From the NCBI GenBank assembly GCA_024516155.1, contig JAJJXM010000013.1, forward strand, positions 929,400 through 993,399: a DNA stretch of 64,000 nt, read 5' to 3'. Below, in pieces: positions 43,053-53,655 of the stretch. The notes below the pieces were generated by a model. It searched no databases and had not been told where the DNA came from. It was given only the letters and a program-made list of their open reading frames with translations. The first letter of the stretch is position 1; the number at the start of each line of letters is the position of its first letter. The DNA is from Pyronema omphalodes. Taxonomy: Eukaryota; Ascomycota; Pezizomycetes; Pezizales; Pyronemataceae. The position numbers and the translations under genes are program-made.

Positions 43053-46000
43053 CTACTGCGTCATAACACTCCCCTCAAAGCCCTCATCATCATCCTCCTC
43101 CAGCAGACCCATTCCCGAATCCCCATACACACCCACCCTTCTCTTCTTATTCTTCTTCCCCGACTCCAACTTCCTATGCGTACTAACTGGGCTCAATGGA
43201 GCATTCAAAGAAATCTCAGTCAACGAAGCCCCCGCGACCTCCGAGATTTCCGAGATTTCCGTAAGTGATCCTGTCGCCTCTTCATGTGTACGTTTCCTAC
43301 TTTCCCTAACCTTTTGTTCACGAATATATCTTCCCTTCCTATCACCAAATCTCGAGACCATACGATCAAATTCCTGCTGAAAGCCCTCTACCACCTCCAG
43401 ACCCTTTTCGCGTTCAACTGCCAGGTCTTGTTCTAGTTCCTTTTTCTCTTTTTCCAGGGTGATAATAGTAGCCTCGAGGGTTTGTTTGTTGATCAAGTGG
43501 GTTGCGATATCCTGGTTCAAGGTTTTTATCTGGGTATCTTTTTCCACAATTTTTGCTTGGAGCTGGGAAATGTTATTTTGCATGCTTTTTTCGATATTCT
43601 TTTTCTGGTTCTGAATTTCAGTGAGATGAGTTTCGAGAACCGATTTTTCGTCAAGTAAAGCTTCGCGGGCCATGTGGACTTCTTCAGCGTATAATTGGCG
43701 TTCAGATTTTTCGAGTTCAAGTTCATCCTGTAGATCTATCATACGGCGCTCCATATCTTCAAGTTCTGTAATGCAATCTTTTTCAGATTTCGCAAGTTCA
43801 TCGATATGGACTAGATGTTCCTGGATGGTATGTTGAAGACGGATTTTATCTTTCTCTGCCTCGAAGGTGATGTTACGAATCTGATTTTCTAGCGCGTTGA
43901 TGGTGTTTTCGAAATCGGTGGTTTGGCTAGCATTTTGTTGCTTAAGTTTTTCGATTTGTGCAGTGAGTTGCTCAATCATGTAGCTGCGCTCGGAAAGTTG
44001 CTCTTCGAGTGATTCGTACTCTTGTTGCTGCTTGGAAAGACGAGCTTCAACGGCTTCTATCTCTTGATCTGCGGCACTACGAGCAGACGCAAGTTCATCC
44101 CGGAGTTCTTGAAGATCGTCTTCTGCTCGTTCTTCAGTCTCACTAAGAGTGGCCTTGAGGGTCTCGATAGTTTCTTCAGCAACTCCAAGAGCCTTTTCGA
44201 GGACTTCAATCTCGGATTGGTGCTGCTGCTTAAGCTCGGTGATATGCTGTGCGAGATCGCGGACTTCGTCATCGGAGCGGGTCATGTGAGAAGTAAGCTC
44301 CTTGACCTGAGCGGTATGTTTCTCAACCGCAGAGTCGAGGAGTTCCTGAAGTTGATTCTTGCTATCGACGGCCGTAGCAAGCTGGTTCTGGACATCAGCG
44401 ATAGCCATACTCTTCTCGTTGAGCATCTTCTGAATTTCCTCCTCATGAGCTACAGATTGCTGTTTAATATGTTCCCTGAGTTCCTGTTCCGTATGCGTGC
44501 GATCTGCAATATCATCTTGCAACTCATCAATCTGCATACGGTCCAGTTCAGCAGCGGCAGCAAGTTCCTGGATCTTTTTCTCGGCCTCCGATAATTTCTG
44601 TTTGACTTCATCTCCCGCGGCCATGGCAGCCTCAAGCTTATTATCAACCTTAACCTTCTCTTGATCAACGTCCTTTAGATCCGCCTCCAAATCAGCAATT
44701 AAATTATCCTTAGCCTCCATCTCCTCCATAAGCTCACTGACTTCCCTCTCAAACTCGCTGATTTTCGACTCAAGATTAAGAACATGCCTCTCAACAAAAG
44801 ATGGAATATCAGAGGACTTGACATTAGGATCCGCAAGGTCGATGGCCATAGCAATATCCTCAAGGTACCCGTCCAGCTCGGCATTCTGGCCCTTCGCAGC
44901 ATCAAGGCTTACAGTGAGGTCCTTAGCATCCTGTTTAGCGTCAAGCAGCTGGCCATCAAGTTCCTCAATAAGAGTTCCCAGAACCTGGAGGGCATAGTCA
45001 TTGCTACCAGTCCAAGCAAAGTCCTCAAGATCATGGTTTCCAAAAGGTGAGTCTTCAAGTTGTTTGCGCTTATTGAATAAAGACTCAACCTTCTTCCGGA
45101 CCTCCTTAAAGCGATCAGTAAGCTTCTCGACAACATCCTCGGGAGAAATATCGCCGTTTCCGTCTTGAGCCAAATAGCGAATCTTATCCTCAAGCTGGGT
45201 GCGCATGCGTTCGTTCTCCTGGGCACGGTTACGAGCAATGACGAGTTCTGTGATGACTTCCTCGACTGCGATATCCAGCGGCTGTTTTCCGGCAATGTAA
45301 GGTTGAATCTTCTGGGCGATGATAAACTTCTCCTCGTCTACAGCCTGGGCATCGCGCTCCATCTGAATAATGCGTTTACGGAGGGACTCCAGCTCCAACT
45401 TATCTTTGTTATTGTCAGAATTGGCAGTCTTGAGCAACTCCTCAAGATCAGCTGCCTTATCCTCCAACTCAGCGATAGTCTCCTTGAGTCCTTCGTTATC
45501 CGTTCTGGCGACGTTGAGGAGCTCAGTGAGATCCTGAATTCGGGACTGAAGATCGGTCATGTCGCGGCGCATAAGCTCCTTCTCCAACAAAATAGCCTCT
45601 TGCTCATCCTCAAGCTTGGTGACACACTCCTCCAAGCCAGCAATCTTCGCTTCCATCTCTGCCTTATTCTGCTCAGTAGCTCTGATAGCTCTCTTCGAAG
45701 CCTCAACCTCAGCGATCAATCCGGCAATCTGGTTTCGCAAGGCCATAACCTCCTCCTCGGTAGATGAAGCCGCCTGTTTAAAGCTCTCAATCTGTGCAAG
45801 CTTCTCAGACAACTCCTCCTGAAGACGGCTCTTTTCGTTTGTCGCGATTTCAAGATCATCCCGGAGTTCGGTAACATTAATCTCCAAACGGCTGATATCT
45901 CTTTCGAAGCTCTTCTTTTCGTTATCGGCAGTCTCTGCGGCCATCTCGAGCATAGCGATACGGGTTCGTAAGCCGGAGATATTGTGTTCAAACTCCTCTT

Positions 46001-49000
46001 TAGCTTTATCAGCAGCCTTTGCAGCCTGTTCAAGGTGTGAAATCTGGTCTTCAAGGGAGGCGATGTTGTTGCGAAGGGTTCCATTCTGTTCATCCAGGCT
46101 TTCGGAATTTGACTTGAGCTCATCAATCTCGCCTTCCAAGTTATTCTTATCCTTTTGTAGACGCTCATTGGCAACACCCAGTGCCTCATTAATCTCCTTA
46201 AGGCCAATGATCTCCTCTTCAAAATTCGTCTTTTCACCAGCGTTCCGGGCGATCTGTTCGGTAAGGGTAAGGTTGGATTGGTCGAGTTCTGCAACCTTAG
46301 CTTTGAGCCCATCAACATTTGATTCAAGACTAGAAACGGTAGCTCCTAGAGTAGCGTTCTCCTCTTTCAGGGTGGCGGCATTATTGGCAGCTTCCTCCAA
46401 TTCAGCGATTAGCTTAGAGTTCTCGTCTTCCAAGTCGTTAATCTGGCTCTGCTTGTCGGCAAGTTGCTCCTCGAGGCTATTGTTAATATCCTCCAATTCC
46501 TTCACCTTCGAACGGGATTCCTTAAGGCCATCTTCTAAACGATCTATCGATTTCTCCATATCCTCAATATTCTGTCTCAGCTCATCAATCTCATTCCCCA
46601 ACTCCTCATTCTCCTCCATTAATTCGCCGACCTTTTGTTCATTCTGTATACTGTCACTGCGGGCCCATCTTGCTACATCCACGAGTTCATCATTCTCCGA
46701 CTGCAACGCTTTGAGCCTGCCTTCTAATTCCTCCACCTGTTTCTGGCTTGTTTCAATCTGAGTTTGAAGCGCCTCGATTTCATTCTCCGCATTCAAGTTA
46801 TCGTTTCGCAATTCCGCTAGTGCATCTTCGTTTTCATCGATTTTACGGTCAAGATCCTCCTTCTCGCTTTCCAACTCCTGGATTCTCTTTTCCTTTTCCT
46901 CGAGTTGGTCTTTGGCCGACTGAAGCTCTTCGGTAAGGTTATCGATAGTTTCGGTGAATTCCTCAACCTTTACAGTAAGGGCCTGCATCTGCGCGGTGAG
47001 ATCGTCGATTACGTCATCTTTCTCAGTCCGAAGTTCCTCCATCTCAAACTCAAGGCTTTCTACTTTCTCAAGAGCATCATTTAACTGTTTTTGGAGAGTA
47101 GAAACATCAGTTTGAAGCTCATTATGAGCTACATCATCAACCTTTGTTCTTGCTTCGAGTTTCTGAATCTGGGCTTTCATTTCCTGGACGTGACGGTCAA
47201 CCTCTGCTTTCTCGCGTCGACCGGCTTCAGCAGCAGCTTCAAGTTCTTCAATGGCAGCTTTTAACTCGGCAATCACACCCTCGAGTTCTTTCTTCTCCTC
47301 GGCGAGTGTTTCCTGCATTGTTCTAAGCTCGTCAAGCTGATCGTCAAGCTCAAGGACTCTGTTGGATAACTCCTCCTTTTCCTCATCGAACCAAACGTCT
47401 GTCTGAATACCCTCAGTCGAGATATTCTGAATACGTTCACCCTCCAGTTCCTCAAGCCGAGCAATCTCGGCAGTAAGTTTATCGCTCTGAGCTTTCAACG
47501 AGTCATTGACCTTTTGAAGAGCTTCGGACTTTTGGCGGAATTGTTCAGAAGTAGCGAAAGTCGACTCAGCATCCTCCTCAAGATTACGAATCTTTTCGTT
47601 AAGAGCTTCTAAAGCGTGTTGAAGCTTCTCGTTGTCGGCACGAAGGTCAGCAATCCTAGGATCCTCTTCCTCCTCCTCAATCTCCATGAGCATAGAAGTA
47701 TTCATTCTTGACGAGGATCTAAAAGTGATGTCACCCGCAACAGAGGTTCTATCAGACATGATAGATTGATCTCCACCAAAGACAGACTCCTCGGCAACGG
47801 TTCCCATCACACTGTGTTCCTCCTGAAACTGAACTGATCTCGCAGGGGTTCGGCCATACAATTCGCTAAGCTCGTCAACCTTGTCTGCAAGAGCTCGGTT
47901 CTCTTCAACCATGATTTGCTCCTCTGCGTCGTGGAAGACATCATCCTCCTCTTGTCGGCGTAGTGCTTCCTCGGCACGAATCTTAATTTCATCACGAAGA
48001 GCTCCGATCTGGGCCTCGAGCTCGCGAATCCTCTTGTCTCGGCTGCTAACGGCGGTTGATCCAGCGGCGCTTTGCTGAGCCGAAGCAGGTTCGGGTGATA
48101 TGTGATCTGGTGAAATACGGGCTTCGGGCTCAGGGGTGTCGTCGTGGTCGAACCCATAAGGCATGTCCATTCCCATATCCATATCACCATCCCGATCATA
48201 CATTTCCCGGTTCGACGCTGCAGGCTCAAATCGAAAAGACTCGTCTTGGTTGTGTCGCATGTTCAAAAGAAACAACTCCCGTTCATATTCACTTAATCTT
48301 TGCTGAGAAGACGCAAGTTCGCTTCGTAACTTTAACAACTCCTCACGGTTCTTTTTCCGTGCTGCATTCATTTCACTGGTGATATCGTTCATCTCAGCAC
48401 TGAGACCGGTACGTCGAAGCGCACGTTGAGTACGCAAAGAAAGTGCCTGTCTAAGCGGGAAGAACTGAATTTCCTTTGAGGTTCCGGAGGGGATAATCAT
48501 GGTTGTTGGTTGTGGTGCAGTAGAAAAGGCCATAGTATGCCGGCGGGATTTACGGCGTCGTCTCTGGGAGGATACGGGTGTATTGGCACCAGATCCAGCA
48601 TGTCCTATTGATCTCCGTTTCCGAGCCGTTGATCCACCTGTATCCAACCGTGGGCCGGGGTCTGATGCGCGGGGTTTATTTCGTGGTGTCTTTCCGTTCT
48701 GAATTACGACTGATATTGCTGGTTCGTCTGGTAGTTCCGGTACCATAACTACAGTATCTCCACCCTCCTCCTCATCCTCCTCCAATTGCGAAGACATAGG
48801 CATGCTGAATCGAGCGGATTTCCGTCGTGTAGGGCGATCCGGTGTGGCGGGTGTGGAGGGTCCTGGTGCACCTGCAGCCTCTGGTTCCGGCGCTGCCTTT
48901 AATGACTTACATACTGCAGCTAAGGTTCTCAACTCATGATTGCTTCTGGGAACCTTCAAAGCAATCTTTTCCTCTGCAATAATCTTTCGTAGCCGTGGTG

Positions 49001-49398
49001 ACGGTGTGTATGCATCTGTGTTACCTACTCTGCTTTTGACCATCCAACCTTCTCTCTCAAGTTCTTTTAGGGTCTTGGGTACCAGTTAGTAGGTTGTACG
49101 AGAAATGAGACAGGTGCCACTCACGAGCTCTGTTCGCTTTTTCCAGGTGGTAGCGAGGGCTATCTTATTTTTGCTACATAATGTCTTCAACGCCGATTCT
49201 ACATGACAACCGTTAGCAAGACAACATAAACAAAGACAACAGCGCAACGAAACACAACGCAACGTATTGCGACGCGCGAAACAGCAGCACATCAATCGTA
49301 CCTATTGAGCTCAAAGGAATTGCCTTAGTCGGCTCCTTGGGGACAATAAGCGAGTCGATAGCGCAGAGCACCCGTACTCTATATGGATACACTGGCAT
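43053..49398 (-). CDS. giant coiled-coil protein, 2063 residues, identity unknown
   Basis: Three exons, 49302-49398, 49125-49198 and 43053-49073, with introns of 103 bp (GTACGA...TGTAG) and 51 bp (GTGAGT...CCAAG, with a TACTAAC branch point). The short N-terminal exons add a compact globular start: MPVYPYRVRVLCAIDSLIVP, then IESALKTLCSKNKIALATTW and TLKELEREGWMVKSR. A basic, Ser/Pro-rich segment (about 75-290) follows with RRKSRRHTM and RRKSARFSM motifs that look like nuclear-localisation or kinase sites. From about 290 to 1990 the chain is almost continuous heptad coiled coil, with only brief breaks. The tail is basic (RKLESGKKNKKRR). The architecture fits a spindle-pole, kinetochore, nuclear-pore (Mlp/Nuf1-like) or Golgi tether protein. 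I cannot choose among these from sequence alone. Confidence 0.85.
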
Positions 49399-51256
49399 GA
49401 TTGAAGTTGTAGTTACGGTTTTGCCGTTTACCGTTTACTGTTCACCGTTTTCCGAATGTTGATATGGATTACTGATTCGAAATGGTTCCCGGACACTCTT
49501 TATTTTAAGGAACGAACGTCTTAGCGAAGCAATGCCACCGTAAACTATGATTGTGTTATGACGTTTGGGCTTGATTTTTGTGTGCAAAACTTGGACGCGA
49601 TCGTTACGCGAGGGGTCCCAGGTGGAACTAACGTTATCGCGGGTTCTCTTGTGGCGACGGACAATCGGATTGGCGGAGTATGATGATTCTCGAAATAAAC
49701 AAATCTGAAAAAGGTCGTCCGTATTTTGTCTGATATTCCGTCGCGAATGTTTCGAACTCACAACCGCGTCGAAAATGGTGGGAAGGGAAGGAGAAAGTAA
49801 GTAAGTAAGTCGAAAGAAGGAAAAGTGGAAACAGAGAGGGGTTGAAGATCTCCACAGTAGCTTGCTTTTCCGTCTGCAACCACAACTCGCTTTGTCCAGG
49901 CCAGACAGGCAGGCAGGGTCGAGGATTGCATGCACAGTGAAAAATGGGGGATTTGCTTAAGAAAGACGCTTGAATCGTTGATTTGAGGGGGGGTTCAAAA
50001 TGAATCCCTGTATGTAATGCAGGTGGGAACAACAAAGCACATCACATCGCCAAAAGACGAGTAACGAAACGACACGATGAACGTTGGCATTATTTTGGAG
50101 ACAGTCATGGCCTGTCAGATATGAAGATATTTTTGAGATCAATAATGATGAGACAGCCTCAAAAATTATGCTGTGTACATATGTACATACCCTCGAAATG
50201 GATGCCTTTTGCTGAGAAAAACTGAAGAACAACTCACTCATCTGAAGGAATGACATGAGGTAAAAGCTGAAGAAAACGATCCCGGTTACTCGCACGTGTT
50301 GCCACCCACGTCACAAACCTGCCGCGCCCTGCCGATGTCATTCCTGTCATTTCTGACTCTTACATTCCAGAGCCATCACTTGATTCCTGTTCCCTTGGCA
50401 ACCAGTTACAAAAAGATCAAGTTTTCCGCACACCGAACACCGAATACCAGTAACACCAGTATGAACGCGTCAAGAATCAAGAATTAAGAACCAAGAAAAT
50501 GAGAAACAAACAAACTTGCACAGATAAAAAAAACCCATGTTTCTCACCACAGAGGAACTCAATTCTATGTACATACGCCCCCGTGGAGGACCAGGCCTAG
50601 AGTCACCTTTGAAGCCTAACCATGACGCTAGAAACTGGTGACACATTTTTGAAGCGGCTAACAGCTAGCTAGCTAGCGACACTGCGACGCTGCGACAGCC
50701 CTGCAGATGCAGCTAATTGAGGCATGTTGGGGGATCTGATAAGATAAGTTTTTGACAGTATGGTGGTCCAGGAGGTTCTGTAGATGCTGAGAAATTAGGA
50801 TGGCAGAGTGCTGAAGGTCTAAGGATTATGGGAAGAATACCAAAAGGTTTCCGGTTTGGAGCGGTATGGGTATATGGTAATTGTGTATAATGAAGATAAA
50901 GAGAACTGGTGGGTAAGACGAGAATAACATGAAAGGGTTTGATCCTAAACCCTAAAATTTCAGTGAGCAGTCTAGGTATTATTGGAGTGGAGATTAGAAG
51001 TGCCATTTCCAGGAGGTTGATGAAGCAACCATATAACCACGTGTGAGGTTTAAACGCAACTGTATGTACTAACTCATGAATGGAAGAATGCATACATAGA
51101 ACCATCCACACCAGTGATCCCCATATAACAGCGGCTACTAATCTCCTCACGTGGTACATAAGCGGCACCATCCACTTCCGGCTGACATCATATCTTTAAC
51201 CAAGTACCCATCCTCGCATCTCCCATCGTCACCAAATTCCCACCTCACTCCCTATC
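49399..51256. other. divergent spacer between the coiled-coil and F-box genes
   Basis: No supported gene in 1.9 kb. It contains TATGTACATA palindromes at 50180 and 50566 and a CTAGCTAGCTAG run (50664-50680). Minus-strand frames of 112-166 codons at 49435-50295 show no domain. Confidence 0.45.
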
Positions 51257-52681
51257 ATGTCCAACACCGTAGGTTCCAAACCTAGCCTTCTCAACTGTCC
51301 ACCGGGTATTCTTCCCACAATCCACCCATCCCGCAAAGCCTGCTCACTAACCCAAACCCAGAGCTAATCCTCACAATCCTCTCACATCTGGACGGATACT
51401 CCCTCGCACACATCTCCAGCACCTGTCGAACCCTATACGAGATCTCCAGCACCGAATCTCTGTGGTCGAAATTCTCCGCCCCACAACTATTAATCAAATC
51501 CCCGCGTCCATACCGTAGCTGGAAAGATCTTTACAGGGTATTACATCCATATCTCTATCTCGGTATCCAACTATGGTGGCTCGATAAATCCTGGATTGGA
51601 CAATTGGCAGCATCACAATATGATCCCGTGGATGGGAAGATAAAGATAAAATTCCTTACCCATGTATTACCTGATGATTATGAATCTTCCGTAACCTTAG
51701 AATCTTCAGTATCACTTGAAGAATCCCTGGAATCCCTGGAATCCTCAGAATCTTCAGGGCTATCCGCTATAGAATTTCATCTCAATGAAACATTAATAGA
51801 ACTTCCACCTACAGTTGGACCATACACTACACAAATCCAAAGAATGCGAAAACTAGAAGATCCAGCAACGGAGGGAGTTTGTTTACAATCCCCCTTGGAT
51901 ATCCAGCAAAGGCAAGGAATATGGCCACCAATGACGATTCCTGCAAATGGGAGGACTTCTGGTAGTAACCTAAATAGTCGGGTTCTACTAGATAACGTGG
52001 TTAAGATATCTGTTGAAAAATGGCATAATTGGAATATTAGTAAACATAAAATTGCAGCGGTGATTGAGAGGGGGTTATGGATTACCACAAGGGAATTGAT
52101 AGGAGATTCGTCAATGGAATCTTTGACTTCTGCATCCCCCTGGTCGGGAATTTGGGCGGGTGATTATGGTCCTCATGGTATCGAGCTTTTGTTGTTTTAT
52201 TCTACTACTGAGAAATGTTCAAGAACCGGGAATGAAAGACTGGCACTAAGAGCCGTGAAACTAACCGGAGATCCTCATGTTCCCAGAGGTGAAATAAGTT
52301 TTTTGGTTCCAGATCTACGGAAGACTGTGGATGGCGGGGTGAATGGGGGGGTGGATGGGGGGGTGTATGGGGGGGTGAATAGTAGAAAAATGAATATATC
52401 CGCCGCTATGGGTCAAATAGCTGATATAGGGTTTATCAACCGTAAGTTCATTTTCATTTTCCCTTTCCCTTTCCTTTTCCGTTTTTCTATAAAAAATTTC
52501 TATCCGGACCATAACTAATAACAATAAAAAAATAATAGCTCGATATATACCTTGCTATATCATGTTCCAGTCAGAAAATAATATTCAGGTACAATGGATT
52601 CTGGAGGAAAATATTACTACCAGAGTTACTTATGTTAGAGTTGGGGGGAAGATTGAAATGGCGCTTTTTGGAGAGGGATAG
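51257..52681 (+). CDS. F-box protein with FBXO31-like C-terminal region
   Basis: Three exons (51257-51305, 51362-52441, 52539-52681) encode 423 residues. The first splice (GTATTC donor, CACTAAC branch, CCCAG acceptor) restores a proper F-box, LLNCPPELILTILSHLD, continuing GYSLAHISSTCRTLYEI (about 11-45); other donors would break it. F-box proteins are substrate receptors of SCF ubiquitin ligases and bind Skp1 through this motif. The rest has LGIQLWWLDKSWIGQLAAS and GIWAGDYGPHGIELLLF, then RAVKLTGDPHVPRGEISFLV, a pattern seen in FBXO31-type substrate domains. A Gly-Val repeat (VNGGVDGGVYGGV, about 366-378) and an early Ser/Glu-rich stretch (about 124-146) look like recent low-complexity insertions. 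The substrate is unknown. Confidence 0.82.
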
Positions 52682-52974
52682 GGGGGATGGAGTACGATGT
52701 GGGGATGTGGGATGTGGGGATGTGGGGATGTGGGGTGATTGTCATTGATGACAGTTATTATTAATGCTTGTTGTTAATAGTAAAACTGTACAAGTACCAA
52801 AGAATATAAATCTGTTCAAGTACCTACATAGGTTTATTACAACATAATTTCCATTGGATTCCCTTATTCTGGAGGTTTTGTAGACATATAAAAATAGGTA
52901 GTACAGCATACAGGTAAACAAGTAAACAAGCCCATACCATCACTGTAAATTACTCCCATCCAATTCCCACTGCT

Positions 52975-53003
52975 ATTACACAGTTTGATAATCGTATTTC
53001 CAG
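52975..53003. repeat. 29-bp direct repeat, left copy
   Basis: Begins ATTACACAGTTTGATAATCG and ends TTTCCAG. It is identical to 53440-53468. Confidence 0.95.
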
Positions 53004-53094
53004 TTACGAATTATTATCACTATTTTTCTTTTCTTTCTTGTTTTCTTTTCTCGGTATATTATTATTATTTTCCTTATGTAATTTTATCCATGCG

Positions 53095-53362
53095 CTTACT
53101 GTTTACTTCTTACTTCTTACTTCTTACTTCTTACTTCTTACTTCTTACTTCTTACTTCTTACTTCTTACTTCTTACTTCTTACTTCTTACTTCTTACTTC
53201 TTACTTCTTACTTCTTACTTCTTACTTCTTACTTCTTACTTCTTACTTCTTACTTCTTACTTCTTACTTCTTACTGTTTACTTCTTACTTCTTACTTCTT
53301 ACTTCTTACTTCTTACTTCTTACTTCTTACTTCTTACTTCTTACTTCTTACTTCTTACTTCT
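53095..53362. repeat. heptanucleotide satellite, unit TTACTTC
   Basis: About 38 tandem 7-bp units over 268 bp with very few variants (ACTGTTTACTTC occurs twice). It reads as a Phe-Leu-Leu-Leu-Thr-Ser-Tyr repeat in plus-strand frames, which explains the apparent ORFs. Confidence 0.97.
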
Positions 53363-53439
53363 ATTTTGCACCATTGCGGGCCGCACTATTGCACTATTGC
53401 ACTATTGCGGCTGCGGGTTGCGGGTTGCCGCTGCTGAAG

Positions 53440-53468
53440 ATTACACAGTTTGATAATCGTATTTCCAG
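53440..53468. repeat. 29-bp direct repeat, right copy
   Basis: A perfect copy of 52975-53003. Confidence 0.95.
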
Positions 53469-53655
53469 AAAGTAATATATCAACAGCAATAGCCCCCCTC
53501 CCCCCGGCCCAACTTATCCATTATCCATTATCCCCCCGTCCCCTCCCCCGCGCCTCTCACTCGACACTTATCCATTATCCCCCCGTCCCCCTCCCCCCCG
53601 TCCCCCGCCCCCCGCCCCCCGTCCCCCCTCCCCGCCCCCGCCCCCGCCCCCACAT

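Larger units (their letters stand above)
52682..53655. other. convergent spacer with a large heptamer satellite
   Basis: No gene seen. It contains a GGGATGTGGGGATGT repeat (52697-52736), the 29-bp direct repeats and heptamer array (separate entries), and a C-rich CCCCCGTCCCC tract (53495-53655) running up to the stop of the ANTH gene. Confidence 0.6.

Noticed and set aside
52985..53475. Membrane-like proteins of 145-150 residues rich in FLLLTSY
   Set aside because: They are direct translations of the TTACTTC satellite in two frames.
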